From: Christensenella sp. UBA2853
GTDB lineage: Bacteria > Bacillota > Clostridia > Christensenellales > Aristaeellaceae
DNA: 64,000 bases
Direction: 5' to 3'
Assembly (NCBI GenBank): GCA_002350845.1
Contig: DEFL01000062.1
Coordinates: 2,665 to 66,664, forward strand
Within the stretch, counting starts at the first letter, position 1. Every line of letters starts with the position of its first letter. Of this stretch, positions 35,213-43,720 are shown in pieces. Made by a program: the position numbers and the translations under genes. A model generated the notes under the pieces. That model worked only from the letters and a program-made list of their open reading frames with translations. It searched no databases and had not been told where the DNA came from.

Positions 35213-35298
35213 TCCTTTCTGGGAATTCTTTTTTGTATCCGACCGTATTCATCCCAGAAAGCACAATTAATTTTGTCGGTCAAAACAGCAAAAACATA

Positions 35299-35336
35299 TT
35301 TGCATATCTATTGACATCCGCCGGCATTTATGCAAA
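35299..35336 (+). promoter_or_regulatory. lacI promoter flanked by inverted repeat
   Basis: TTTGCATA (35299-35306) and TATGCAAA (35329-35336) are perfect inverted repeats flanking a -35 box TTGACA (35311-35316) and overlapping a weak -10 (AAAGAT). The half-sites match the palindrome at 35150, so the regulator may control both directions. Confidence 0.55.
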
Positions 35337-35410
35337 GATACCTGTTGGGGATACTGACCTGAATCAATAAAGGACGGATGCCGGCATACCATCGCCGGGC
35401 GGAATGAATC

Positions 35411-36430
35411 ATGGAAAAAAACAGGGTAGGCTTAAAAGAGATCGCAGAGCTTTCCGGCATGAGCATCGGAAACGTTTCCATGGTCCTGCGCGGTCTGGGA
35501 GACGAAGCCCGGATCAGCAAGGCCAGCCAGGAAAAGATTCAGAATGCCGCCAGGCAGCTGAATTACAAGCCCAACGTTTATGCGAAGCGGCTGCGGATGA
35601 AGGCGGATCATATGATCGTCGCCGTCTTTTTCGCATCCTCCCGGCATGTCTCGGTCATGGGAAGTTTCTTCTCCGGCATTCATGAGCTGCTGTGCGGAAA
35701 CGGGGACATGAAACCGGAGATCACCCTCTATCCCTATACCCAGGGCCAGCTTGACAGGATGGACTCCGTAATTCGCGAGGAGTGCTTTAACGGCGCCATT
35801 TTTATGGGGATGTCTTCCGAGGATATGGACTATCTCGAAACCGTCCGGATCGATACGCCCATCGTTGTGTTCAACCGCGTTTCAAAAATCCACCACTATG
35901 TATACGCAGACAATCAGAACGTCGGGGAGCTGGCCGCGAGGCTTTTCTCCCGGGCCGGAGACTCCGGAGTCTGCCTCGTTTCCGGCCGGAAGCTGTCCAC
36001 CGCCGGCAGGGAGCGCCGGGACGGTTTCATCGGGGAATGCGCCCGCCTCGGGATCCCGCTGCCCCCGGAAAGGATTCTGCAGGTCACGCCGGGCTATGAA
36101 GGCGGCCGGGAAGCGGCGGAAGCCGTCGCCGCCTTCGGGGATTCCTGCCGGGCCGTTTTCTTCTCCGACGATCAGATGGGAATCAGCGCGCTGCATGAGC
36201 TGCTGATCCGGGGGATCCGGGTGCCGGAGCAGGTCAAAATCATCTCCTACAACGGCTCCAACAGCGATATGTATTCCATTCCCTCCCTGTCCAACATCCG
36301 GATTCCGCTGGAGGAGATCAGCAGGGACTGCCTGGTCCTGCTGGACAAGGCGATCCGGAATCCGGAAAGCGGACAGATGAATATCGTCCATAAGCCGATT
36401 CTGATCCTTCAGGAAAGCACAGGCGCATAG
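35411..36430 (+). CDS. LacI/GalR-family transcriptional regulator
   Basis: A 339-residue repressor with the LacI helix-turn-helix and hinge: VGLKEIAELSGMSIGNVSMVLRG at residues 6-28 and RQLNYKPNVYAKRLR near residue 50. A periplasmic-binding-protein-like effector domain follows (SDDQMGISALHELLIRGIRVPEQVKIISYNGS). It is divergent from the esterase-transporter operon. The shared intergenic region carries TTTGCA half-sites at both promoters, so it probably represses the operon and itself until an imported sugar or hydrolysis product binds. The ribosome site is weak (GGCGGA). Confidence 0.93.
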   Translation: MEKNRVGLKEIAELSGMSIGNVSMVLRGLGDEARISKASQEKIQNAARQLNYKPNVYAKRLRMKADHMIVAVFFASSRHVSVMGSFFSGIHELLCGNGDMKPEITLYPYTQGQLDRMDSVIREECFNGAIFMGMSSEDMDYLETVRIDTPIVVFNRVSKIHHYVYADNQNVGELAARLFSRAGDSGVCLVSGRKLSTAGRERRDGFIGECARLGIPLPPERILQVTPGYEGGREAAEAVAAFGDSCRAVFFSDDQMGISALHELLIRGIRVPEQVKIISYNGSNSDMYSIPSLSNIRIPLEEISRDCLVLLDKAIRNPESGQMNIVHKPILILQESTGA

Positions 36431-36517
36431 CCGGCGCGGATTTCCCCGCAATCAATTCCCGCTGTTTCTCTGAACCTCAGCGCAGGCTTCAGGGCTTACG
36501 AGGACCCGATGGACGCA

Positions 36518-36547
36518 GCCTGTCCCCTCGCGGACAGGCCGCTTTTT
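36518..36547 (+). terminator. Rho-independent terminator after lacI
   Basis: GCCTGTCC and GGACAGGC (36518-36525 and 36532-36539) form a perfect stem, followed by CGCTTTTTTT. Confidence 0.9.
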
Positions 36548-36692
36548 TTCATGCAGGAAGAAAACATCGATACCGATTCCATCTCCCGCCGTTTGTGATA
36601 TACTGTTTCCGCGTTGAAAAATACCCGGCATATGTAAATAACCTTCCGGAGAATGAGGCTCCGAACAGGATCACGAAAGAGGGATGAACACC

Positions 36693-36800
36693 ATGCGGAA
36701 CATCTGCTATAACCAGGTGGGCTTCACCTCCTTCTATCTGGGGGACGAGGCGCCGCTGCCGGAGAAGCGGAACGATCTCTGTTTTAAATCAGCGCCGCCG
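36693..36800 (+). pseudogene. Short N-terminal gene fragment before the P1 peptidase gene
   Basis: Behind GAGGG, an ATG at 36693 opens RNICYNQVGFTSFYLGDEA and PLPEKRNDLCFKS. The frame then overlaps the peptidase gene and loses protein-like character; it stops at 36920. It looks like the first 35 or so residues of a lost gene whose ribosome site survives, or a small leader. Not recognised. Confidence 0.3.
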
Positions 36801-36825
36801 GAGCGCAGCGGAGGAGATGAAACGG

Positions 36826-37788
36826 ATGAAGGAGATTTCCATTACGGAGATAGGCCCTGTCCGGATCGGCCAGACCGAAAACCGGGACGCGGCCACGGGC
36901 TGTACGGTTTTTATCTGTGAGCAGGGCATGCGCGCGGGCCTTGATGTGCGGGGCGGCGGGCCGGCCTCCCGGGAAAGCCAGCTGCTGAATCCCCTGATGG
37001 CCGCCCAGTTCATTCACGCGATCCTCCTTTCCGGAGGAAGCGCCTACGGGCTGGGCGCCGCCAATGGGGTCATGGCCTACCTGGAAGAGCACGGCATCGG
37101 ATACGATACCGGCTTCGCGCTGGTTCCGCTGGTGGCCCAGGCGGATATCTATGACCTCTCCGTCGGGAAATCCTCGGTAAGGCCGGACGCGGTCATGGGA
37201 TATGAGGCGGCCCGGCGGGCCTTTGAGGCGCCGAATTATCGGGACGGAAACTATGGCGCCGGCTGCGGCGCCTCCGTCGGAAAAATCGCCGGCATGGACT
37301 TCAGCATGAAAACTGGCATCGGGAGCTATGCCCTGCAGATCGGCGACCTGAAGATCGGGGCGGCGGTCGTGCTGAACGCCCTGGGCGACGTGTATGACTG
37401 GAAAACGGGGACGCAGATCGCCGGCCTTCTGACGGAAGACAGGGCCGGCCTTCGCAGCACCATGGAGTATATGGCCTCCTCCATCCAGGTCATGGAGAAC
37501 CGGTTTACCGGCAATACGACCCTGGCCGTCGTGATCACGAACGCGGAATTTCAAAAGTCCTCCCTGTGCAAGATCGCGGGGATGGCCCACGACGGATATG
37601 CCAGATCGATCCGCCCGGTGCACACCTCCGCCGACGGCGACAGCATCTATGCCGTATCCGTAGGAAATGTGAAGGCGGATCAGGATCTGGTCGGCGCGCT
37701 GGCCGCCGAGGCGGTCAGCGGGGCCATCCGCAATGCCGTATACCATGCGGAAAGCGCTTACGGCCTCCCGGCCGCCCGCTGGAGATAA
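36826..37788 (+). CDS. P1-family (DmpA/BapA-like) peptidase
   Basis: A 320-residue member of the DmpA family of N-terminal-nucleophile aminopeptidases, which cleave beta- or D-amino acid peptides after autoproteolysis into two chains. It shows EIGPVRIGQTEN at the N-terminus, GGGPASRE, LLSGGSAYGLGAANGVMAYLEEH, GAGCGASVGKIAG and the processing site with nucleophile Thr in FTGNTTLAVVITNA near residue 230. ATG 36826 has GGAGGAG nine bases upstream, which I prefer over the ATG overlapping that site. It is followed by a terminator. It is transcribed with lacI orientation but separated by a terminator. Confidence 0.9.
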   Translation: MKEISITEIGPVRIGQTENRDAATGCTVFICEQGMRAGLDVRGGGPASRESQLLNPLMAAQFIHAILLSGGSAYGLGAANGVMAYLEEHGIGYDTGFALVPLVAQADIYDLSVGKSSVRPDAVMGYEAARRAFEAPNYRDGNYGAGCGASVGKIAGMDFSMKTGIGSYALQIGDLKIGAAVVLNALGDVYDWKTGTQIAGLLTEDRAGLRSTMEYMASSIQVMENRFTGNTTLAVVITNAEFQKSSLCKIAGMAHDGYARSIRPVHTSADGDSIYAVSVGNVKADQDLVGALAAEAVSGAIRNAVYHAESAYGLPAARWR

Positions 37789-37853
37789 AAAAGCGCTTCA
37801 ATCAACGGTCTTTCTGCGCGGAAGGCCGGGCGTTCCGGCGAAATCCCCACGGA

Positions 37854-37881
37854 AACACAGGCTCGCCCGCCTGTGTTTTTT
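37854..37881 (+). terminator. Rho-independent terminator after the P1 peptidase gene
   Basis: AACACAGGC (37854-37862) and GCCTGTGTT (37869-37877) form a perfect stem followed by TTTT. Confidence 0.85.
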
Positions 37882-38337
37882 GATGCCGCTTCCCTGTTCT
37901 TTTCGTGAGTTTTCTGCCTCTCCATAATAATTCCTGCGATTTGACTGCTTATTCACTCATTGGATCTTTGTCCATCATATCTTTTCCAAATCGAATCTAT
38001 AAATCTATGATTTGGAAAAAACCATTGACTTTTAATTCAGTACTGATTTAAGCCGCACCAGAAAAAGCTCGGAGATGTATAACACTTCGGAAGAAGAAAT
38101 CACCGATGACACAACAGCAGAAGACAGCTATCTGGCCGCGATCATTGAAAACTGGGAGCAGCCAGATATGGAACCATACATGGGATCATCGAAAGGGACT
38201 GCTATAACAGAGCGAAGACAGAGGGCAATCGGGTGCCGAAATGCCCGCCGGAGAAGGAGAAGGTCATTGCGGAGGCGCTGAGGCATTTTCAAATGATCCC
38301 ATGATGAATGAAAACTACTCAGGTGGAAATCTGCTGC
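37882..38337. other. AT-rich junction with gene fragments
   Basis: The base composition drops sharply after the terminator. Between 38075 and 38281 short frames on the plus strand encode fragments such as YLAAIIENWEQPDMEPYMG and, in another frame, EKEKVIAEALRHFQMIP before a TGA near 38300. They look like pieces of one degraded gene. I see no intact gene or RNA here. Confidence 0.4.
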
Positions 38338-38375
38338 AACGCCTTCTCTCTTCGCTTTCGGGAAGGCGTTTTTGC
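38338..38375 (+). terminator. Rho-independent terminator
   Basis: AACGCCTTC and GGAAGGCGTT form a stem with a loop of about 13 bases, followed by TTTGC. It insulates the two-component operon from the degraded region upstream. Confidence 0.65.
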
Positions 38376-38380
38376 TTGCT

Positions 38381-38423
38381 TTACAACACCGTTACAACTT
38401 TTTTCTTCATTCAGTGATATACT
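38381..38423 (+). promoter_or_regulatory. Autoregulated promoter of the two-component operon
   Basis: TTACAAC at 38381-38387 and again at 38392-38398, exactly 11 bases apart, followed 19 bases later by the -10 box TATACT (38418-38423). Heptamers at an 11-base period are the usual binding pattern of OmpR/PhoB-type regulators, and no good -35 box exists, so activation by the encoded regulator is likely. Confidence 0.65.
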
Positions 38424-38439
38424 TGAAAAGGTGATGAAT

Positions 38440-39105
38440 ATGGCAGCGATTTTGTTTGTGGATGATGAACCGGCAATCCGGGAGATGCTGGGCACGGTGC
38501 TGAAACTGGCAGGGCATCTGCCGCTGGGCGCTGCGGATGCTGAGGAAGCGCGGAGCGTCCTGCGGAGCCACGGCACAGATCTGGCACTGGTGGATATCAT
38601 GATGCCCGGGGAGGACGGCTTCTCTCTGGCGCGGGATCTGCTGGACGCGGGGATCCCGGTGCTGTTTCTCACGGCCCGGACAGCGGTGGCGGACCGGGTG
38701 AAGGGGCTTCGCATGGGCGCGGAGGACTACATCCTCAAGCCCTTCGAGCCGGAGGAGCTGCTGGCGCGCATCGACGTGATCCTGCGCAGAACACAGCCCC
38801 GAATCTTTACAGATGGCAGTTTGACCGTTGACTATAGCGCCCGGTCCGTGGTGCTGGACGGGGAGAGCGTGCCGCTGACGGCGACGGAGTTCGACCTGCT
38901 GGCACTGCTGACCCGGAACGCCGGGGCGGCCCTGAGCCGGGACAAGATCCTCTCCGTTGTCTGGGGCTGGGGCTTTGTCGGGGAAACCCGCACCGTGGAT
39001 GTCCATGTGCAGCGGCTTCGGGCAAAGCTCGGCCCGGAACGCATTGAGACTGTCTATAAATATGGCTACCGCTGGCAGAGAGGTGCGGCATGCGGAAAAG
39101 ACTGA
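38440..39105 (+). CDS. OmpR/PhoB-family response regulator
   Basis: A 221-residue regulator. The receiver domain has the acidic pocket FVDDEP, the phosphorylation Asp in LALVDIMMPGEDG near residue 49, Thr in FLTART and Lys in YILKPFEPEELLARI. A winged-helix domain follows (LTATEFDLLALLTRNAGAALSRDKILSVVWG; RTVDVHVQRLRAKL; VYKYGYRW). Start 38440 fits AAGGTGATG upstream. It overlaps the histidine kinase gene by 16 bases. Direct repeats at its own promoter and before the exported-protein gene at 40531 indicate positive autoregulation and a nearby target. Confidence 0.94.
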   Translation: MAAILFVDDEPAIREMLGTVLKLAGHLPLGAADAEEARSVLRSHGTDLALVDIMMPGEDGFSLARDLLDAGIPVLFLTARTAVADRVKGLRMGAEDYILKPFEPEELLARIDVILRRTQPRIFTDGSLTVDYSARSVVLDGESVPLTATEFDLLALLTRNAGAALSRDKILSVVWGWGFVGETRTVDVHVQRLRAKLGPERIETVYKYGYRWQRGAACGKD

Positions 39106-40463
39106 TCGCGCTGATCCTGCTGGTCACCGTTCCCCTGCTCTTCGGCATCGCCTGGTTCATGAGCGAGCACAGCTTCACCCTCTCCCTGGAGCGTGAGAAG
39201 AACCGCATTCAGGCCACCCAGGGCGTTGTCTTCCGGGACGTGCAGCAGACCATGCAGAGCCTGACCTATCTGGAGGCTGTGGCATATGCAAGGCAGTACA
39301 CGCAGTACTACCATGCGCAGGGCATCGACCTGATCTTCTGCTGGCGGGGCAATCCTATTGCAGATGCGCTGCTGCCCAACAGGTATTACGACGGCCTGAT
39401 CTGCGGCCAGCGGGTGGCCATGCTGGACACCGGCAGCCGGCCTCAGCGTTATGCGGTGGCAGAGCCGGTGAACAGCAATCTGACCGTGATTCTCTTGGGG
39501 GATGTCGGGGACATTTACGCCCTGAAAGATACCTTCCGCCGGATGGCCTTTGCCGTGGCGGGTGGAGCATCTGCCCTGCTGATTCTGCTTGCGCTGATTC
39601 TGGCCGGTGTCCTGACCCGCCCGCTCCAGAAACTCACGGAAGCCGCCCGGGCCATGACGACGCAAAGCAATACCACGGTTCCATTGCCAACCGGCCAGAA
39701 GGACGAGATCGGCACCCTGGCCCGGGCGTTCTCCGAGATGCAGGGAGCCGTAGAAACCCGGGAGACACGGCTGCGTGAGGAGAGCGAGGCCCGGCAGGCT
39801 CTGCTGGAAGCCCTGGCCCACGAGATGCGCACCCCTCTGACCTCCCTGCTGGGGAATGCGAGACTGCTGGAACGGGAGCTGCCGCAGGAGGAAAGGAAAA
39901 GGATTGCGGACAGCATGGCGAAGGAAATCCATCGCCTCACGGATATGGATCAGCAGCTGATGAAGCTGACAGCCATGGGACATGAACCGCCGGAGGCTGA
40001 GCGTGTTTCCGTGACGGAACTGCTCCGGGAAACGGCGGAGCGGCTGCAACCCCAGGCCGATGGAATTGCGATCGCCGTGGAAGGCGCGGACAGCGCCATT
40101 ACGGGAGACCGGGAACTGCTCTCCCTGCTGGCGGACAACCTGGCCGCCAATGCCATCCACGCCTCCTCCACCGGGATGATGGTGATCCTGCGGGCGGAGC
40201 CGAATGGATTTACGGTGCAGGACCAGGGCATCGGCATGAGCGAAGAAACCCTCCGCCATGCCTGCGAGCCCTTCTGGAAGGCAGACAAGGCGCGCACCCG
40301 CCGCCAGGGCGGAGCCGGTCTGGGGCTGGCGCTGTGTCGGCAGATCGCGGAGCTGCACGGCGGCAGTCTGACCTTCTCATCCTTGCCCGGCCAAGGCACC
40401 GCCGTTACCTTTACAACTCCGTTACATCCCGATGATGACTCCGTTACATACCCTGTGGCATGA
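39090..40463 (+). CDS. Sensor histidine kinase
   Basis: A 457-residue membrane kinase. One N-terminal helix (residues about 5-24), an extracellular sensor domain of about 130 residues, a second helix near residues 150-172, HAMP (LTRPLQKLTEAARAM), the H-box ALAHEMRTPLTSLLGNAR near residue 245, and the ATPase domain with DNLAANAIHAS, DQGIGMSEE and GGAGLGLAL. It phosphorylates the regulator encoded just upstream. The sensor domain is not recognised; the adjacent exported proteins could generate or modulate the signal. Its 3' end contains the direct repeats of the next promoter. Confidence 0.94.
   Translation: MRKRLIALILLVTVPLLFGIAWFMSEHSFTLSLEREKNRIQATQGVVFRDVQQTMQSLTYLEAVAYARQYTQYYHAQGIDLIFCWRGNPIADALLPNRYYDGLICGQRVAMLDTGSRPQRYAVAEPVNSNLTVILLGDVGDIYALKDTFRRMAFAVAGGASALLILLALILAGVLTRPLQKLTEAARAMTTQSNTTVPLPTGQKDEIGTLARAFSEMQGAVETRETRLREESEARQALLEALAHEMRTPLTSLLGNARLLERELPQEERKRIADSMAKEIHRLTDMDQQLMKLTAMGHEPPEAERVSVTELLRETAERLQPQADGIAIAVEGADSAITGDRELLSLLADNLAANAIHASSTGMMVILRAEPNGFTVQDQGIGMSEETLRHACEPFWKADKARTRRQGGAGLGLALCRQIAELHGGSLTFSSLPGQGTAVTFTTPLHPDDDSVTYPVA
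40411..40450 (+). promoter_or_regulatory. Response-regulator binding array before exported-protein operon
   Basis: Four units at an exact 11-base period: TTACAAC (40411), TTACATC (40422), TGATGAC (40433) and TTACATA (40444), each followed by a CCG- or CCC-like tail. They lie inside the 3' end of the kinase gene and 80 bases before the next start. The motif equals that at the regulator's own promoter. Confidence 0.65.
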
Positions 40464-40530
40464 TACAGTTGCCAGCCGGAAAGCGCCGTCCGGAAGACGC
40501 GGAAGCAGCTGACAGACAGGAGGAGATTGA

Positions 40531-41841
40531 ATGATCAGAAAGATTTGTACCCTGGCACTGTGCGCGGTCATGGTCCTGCCGCCTCTGGCAATGGCAGAAA
40601 ACACAGTGGAAATCCTGCCCACCACACCGCCGATGCCACGGCCCGTGGTGGAGGCGAACCCCTACGGAGCGGATGACCTGACCGCCTACTATGAGGACTA
40701 CGGCGACGAATACGCCCTGCCCGCCCTGACAGCATCTGAGCGGGAACGCCTGCCGGAGATCCAGCGGCGCTGGGAGAGCGGAGAGCGCCCGGAGAGCAGC
40801 ATCCTGAACCTGACAGAGCGGGTTCACGTCAGTGTCATCCAGCTGCCGCCGGAGCAGTACGAGGGCGAGCCCTGCTTCCTTCTGCTGCCCAACCGTGATC
40901 TCACGGACGAGGAGCTGCTGCAAGTGGTGGATGCTTACGGGCAGCTGGGGATCACCCTGGATCCAGACGCGCTGTCCTGGCACAACTGCATGCGGGGCGG
41001 CGGCATTGAGGTGGGCATCCGCTCCTTCCGGGACGACGAGAATGAGCGCCGCAGCGAGCTGACTGGCCTGTATACCCGTGCAGGCCTTCGCCCGGAGACA
41101 TCCTTCACCGATCTGGTGATCGACGACGGCGTGGGCCGGGTCGCCCTGGACGAGGAGGACTTCAACGGCCTGGAGGGGTTCCGCTTCCGTCCGGCGCGGC
41201 GGCTCACGGACGAGGAGCTGCTGCAGCTGATCGCCCTGGATCAGGGGGACATGACAGCTACGCCGGAGGAACTGTCCGGCTATGAGACCCAGCTGCGCCA
41301 GGAACTGCATCTGCTGCTGGGCATGCCCCTCTCCGCCCGGCGCGGCACCTACGAGGCGGTGGAACCCTTCGACAGCGGAAACGCATACGGCGACAGCCGC
41401 ATGGCCTATTCCAGCAGTTTCACGGAAGTGGGCGACACAGGCCGGAGATGGCGCGGCAGCATTGACGTGGCCACCGGCAGGCTGATCGAGGGCAGCGTCG
41501 ACCTGGACGACCGTTATTACACGGATGGTCTCATGGTCTCGGACATCCGGATGGACCCGTGGGATGAGAAATGGGCTTCCATCGCCGTGGAAGCAGTGAC
41601 AGCGCACAGCAATATGGAAGAAAGCGGGATCACGGAAATCCGGACCTGGAGCGAGACCAATCTGAATGAGCTTCAAGGTGTAGAAGTAAGGATCATGACC
41701 TCGGACGGCGGGGTATACCGTGCAGAAATTTCCTATGTGCTGGAAGAGGTGATGATGCTCCGCTATAACGACGCCGTTTCCATCGCGGCGGAGGATGACT
41801 ACTATGCTCATTTCATGGAGGAGGTGCCCGTCAATGAGTAA
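40531..41841 (+). CDS. Exported protein of unknown function, probable target of the two-component system
   Basis: A 436-residue protein with a signal peptide (RKICTLALCAVMVLPPLAMA, cleavage before EN) and no lipobox. The mature part is very acidic and has an internal repeat: LLPNRDLTDEELLQVVDAYG and RPARRLTDEELLQLIALDQG. The C-terminal 170 residues look beta-rich (MAYSSSFTEVGDTGRRWRGS; IDVATGRLIEGSVDLDDRYY), resembling PepSY-like folds. AGGAGG precedes the ATG. Its end overlaps the next exported-protein gene by eight bases. It may sense or buffer an extracellular cation or peptide for the kinase, but that is inference. No family recognised. Confidence 0.75.
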   Translation: MIRKICTLALCAVMVLPPLAMAENTVEILPTTPPMPRPVVEANPYGADDLTAYYEDYGDEYALPALTASERERLPEIQRRWESGERPESSILNLTERVHVSVIQLPPEQYEGEPCFLLLPNRDLTDEELLQVVDAYGQLGITLDPDALSWHNCMRGGGIEVGIRSFRDDENERRSELTGLYTRAGLRPETSFTDLVIDDGVGRVALDEEDFNGLEGFRFRPARRLTDEELLQLIALDQGDMTATPEELSGYETQLRQELHLLLGMPLSARRGTYEAVEPFDSGNAYGDSRMAYSSSFTEVGDTGRRWRGSIDVATGRLIEGSVDLDDRYYTDGLMVSDIRMDPWDEKWASIAVEAVTAHSNMEESGITEIRTWSETNLNELQGVEVRIMTSDGGVYRAEISYVLEEVMMLRYNDAVSIAAEDDYYAHFMEEVPVNE

Positions 41842-42730
41842 GCGGAATGTGCTGTTGATCCTGTGCGCCCTGCTGCTGTCGCTGAGCCTGGGCGCCGCTG
41901 TGGCGGAGGAATCGCGTACCGTGGTCTGGCGCGTGACCGCCCCCGCGATCAACGCCGAGGCGCTTCAAACAGAGACCTTCGGCACAGACCTTTCGGCGGT
42001 TCAGGAAGAAAAGCGCGAGTATGATTCGTTATTCTGGTCCCTGACCGGAGAAGGCATCCCCTTTTGCGGCATCGACCACAACCGCGGCGCGGAAAACATG
42101 CAGGCACGGTTCGATATCTATCGCCACGCAGACGCAGGGGAAGAACGCACCTACTATTACAATCTGGACACATGGAACGCCATCCCGGAGGAGAGCGGCT
42201 TCGGTGCGCCCCGGGCGGCGGAAACCCTGGCAGAGGGGCAAAGCCTGCTGGCCCGCCTGGGGCTTGCGACAGAGAATGTTGCGCCAATGCCTGTATCCTT
42301 CAGCACCCTGGGCCGCATGGAGGGCACCACACCCTGCCGCAAGGCCGTGTACGCGCTGACGCTGGAGGGCTTGCCGGTCCGCTGGTCTGCTGAGCTTCTG
42401 CGGGATGACGGCCCGACCCGCCCGGCGATTCTCATCGATCCCTGCTATGTGACCGTCGTTTATTCCGACGAGGACGGTCTGCTGATACTGGAGGGCAACT
42501 GGTGCAGCTTTGAGCCGCTGACTCGGGCATCGGAGGTTCTGCGTGCCGAAGACGCACTGCCGCTGTTCCGACAGGCCGGGCTGGTGAACACGGATGACGA
42601 TTCGTCCGCGCTGGAGGAATGCTGGTTCCTCTCCGTGAACGTTCAGGAAGCAACCGCCACCTTGGCCTGGCGCGTGGGCAACAGTTACCTGAGCGCTGTG
42701 GACGGAACCTGGCTGCAAACGGAAAACTGA
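41834..42730 (+). CDS. Exported protein of unknown function, second in the operon
   Basis: A 298-residue protein with a signal peptide (SKRNVLLILCALLLSLSLGAAVA, cleavage before EE) and no lipobox or membrane anchor. The mature protein has beta-strand patterns (RKAVYALTLEGLPVRWSAELL; CYVTVVYSDEDGLLILEGNW). Start 41834 fits GGAGGAGG upstream and overlaps the preceding gene (ATGAGTAA). Both exported proteins are probably made together and may interact at the cell surface. They lie directly downstream of the sensor kinase. No family recognised. Confidence 0.75.
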   Translation: MSKRNVLLILCALLLSLSLGAAVAEESRTVVWRVTAPAINAEALQTETFGTDLSAVQEEKREYDSLFWSLTGEGIPFCGIDHNRGAENMQARFDIYRHADAGEERTYYYNLDTWNAIPEESGFGAPRAAETLAEGQSLLARLGLATENVAPMPVSFSTLGRMEGTTPCRKAVYALTLEGLPVRWSAELLRDDGPTRPAILIDPCYVTVVYSDEDGLLILEGNWCSFEPLTRASEVLRAEDALPLFRQAGLVNTDDDSSALEECWFLSVNVQEATATLAWRVGNSYLSAVDGTWLQTEN

Positions 42731-42778
42731 TCCAATCTGACAAATCAGACAAAGACCAAAAGTAGATCAACCAAATCC

Positions 42779-42820
42779 GCCGGAGCGCCGTACAGAGCCT
42801 CCGGCATTTCACTTTTGCAT
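42779..42820 (+). terminator. Rho-independent terminator after the exported-protein operon
   Basis: GCCGGAG (42779-42785) pairs with CTCCGGC (42799-42805), followed by ATTTCACTTTT. Confidence 0.7.
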
Positions 42821-42894
42821 TGCTTTTACAGTGCGCATAAGTGAGAGAGCCATCCACATTGGCGATATCATAAAACCCAAGCGTTCCAGAGATT

Positions 42895-43039
42895 GTGTCT
42901 ACTTCTGAAAATGGAAATGAATAAAAAATGTCTCTGGTGTCTATTCCTGAAAAAGAAGAATCATGAAAAATGATTTCCGTGTCTACCGCTGAAAAAAATT
43001 ATCATTTTAAAACATTTTTCGTGTCTACTTTTCTTGACA
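42895..43039. repeat. 42-bp-period tandem repeats ending in a transposon-like terminus
   Basis: GTGTCTA begins at 42895, 42937, 42979 and 43021, an exact 42-base period. Each copy continues as YYYCTGAAAAA-like sequence and an AT-rich part. The last copy ends TTTTCTTGACA; read leftward from 43039 the end is TGTCAAGAAAAGTAGACAC. A TGT...-type tip followed by regularly spaced internal repeats is the layout of IS21-family and Tn7/Tn552-type ends, where the repeats bind transposase. No transposase gene is present, so this would be an orphan end. Confidence 0.5.
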
Positions 43040-43720
43040 AGTACACTCGGAAACATCATTTATTAAGAGCATTCCTTCCTTGTTGGTGCCAATTACCTTG
43101 CCAGTGAACTGCGTTAGAACAGAGCAAAGAAGACCCAAAATACTAAAATGATGCGTAAAATCCCAGAGATGGTGCTGCTTGGCACCACCGTAGTCGTCTA
43201 TTTTGCTGTCCGCTGCTATTGGAAATTTCTTTTCAAGGTGTTCAATTGCACCTTTTATATCATTCCCTTTATATCCGAATTTCTTTGCAGTCTTTTTGAC
43301 TATATCTTCAACGTCTTTTTCGCCGTACTGTTTTGCTCTCTCAATGGAGAATTCACCAACAAACAGCACATCAATCAGGCCAGTGAGAAGGCCGCTGGCT
43401 AAAGCGATGCTTTTGTCCAGCCGATCTGCATAATCAGCAGTCTTCTCAGCACTAGCTTTAGGTGTTTCCTCCTGAGTGAAATCAAAAACTTCATAATAGT
43501 CAGCAGTTTCTTGATTCACATATGGGATAATCGCATCGGAAGAATGTTCCGCAAACAAGTCCTGATCCTGGACAGCGATATCGCAAATTAAAGAAGTATC
43601 TTCAAGTTTTCCCGGCCATTCTGTAATAGTGAAATTATCAACAGGCTTCAGTCTTGATGCCCACTTTGCCTTGAGCTGTTCCGATAAAGGATCTGATTCA
43701 TACCGAACTATGTCTGTCAT
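43025..43720 (-). pseudogene. C-terminally truncated protein of unknown function
   Basis: A 231-residue frame with KKTAKKFGYKGNDIKGAIEHLEKKF and the stretch LWDFTHHFSILGLLCSVLTQFTGKVIGTNKEG. I associate this with larger Firmicutes membrane-associated proteins that continue well past this point (from memory, not checked). Here the frame runs into the 42-bp repeat, and its stop codon is supplied by the TAGACAC of that repeat, so the 3' end was replaced. The start at ATG 43720 follows AAGGA at some distance. One or two hydrophobic segments (SIALASGLLTGLIDVLFVG) may enter the membrane. Probably inactive. Confidence 0.6.

Noticed and set aside
39066..41952. Long antisense frames opposite the histidine kinase and exported-protein genes
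   Set aside because: They mirror well-supported genes with signal peptides, HAMP and kinase motifs, and have no ribosome sites.
42895..43039. Possible CRISPR array
   Set aside because: The 42-base units are similar along much of their length, with only about 12 conserved bases at the edge, there are no cas genes, and the unit includes no palindromic repeat of usual length. A transposon end or tandem repeat fits better.
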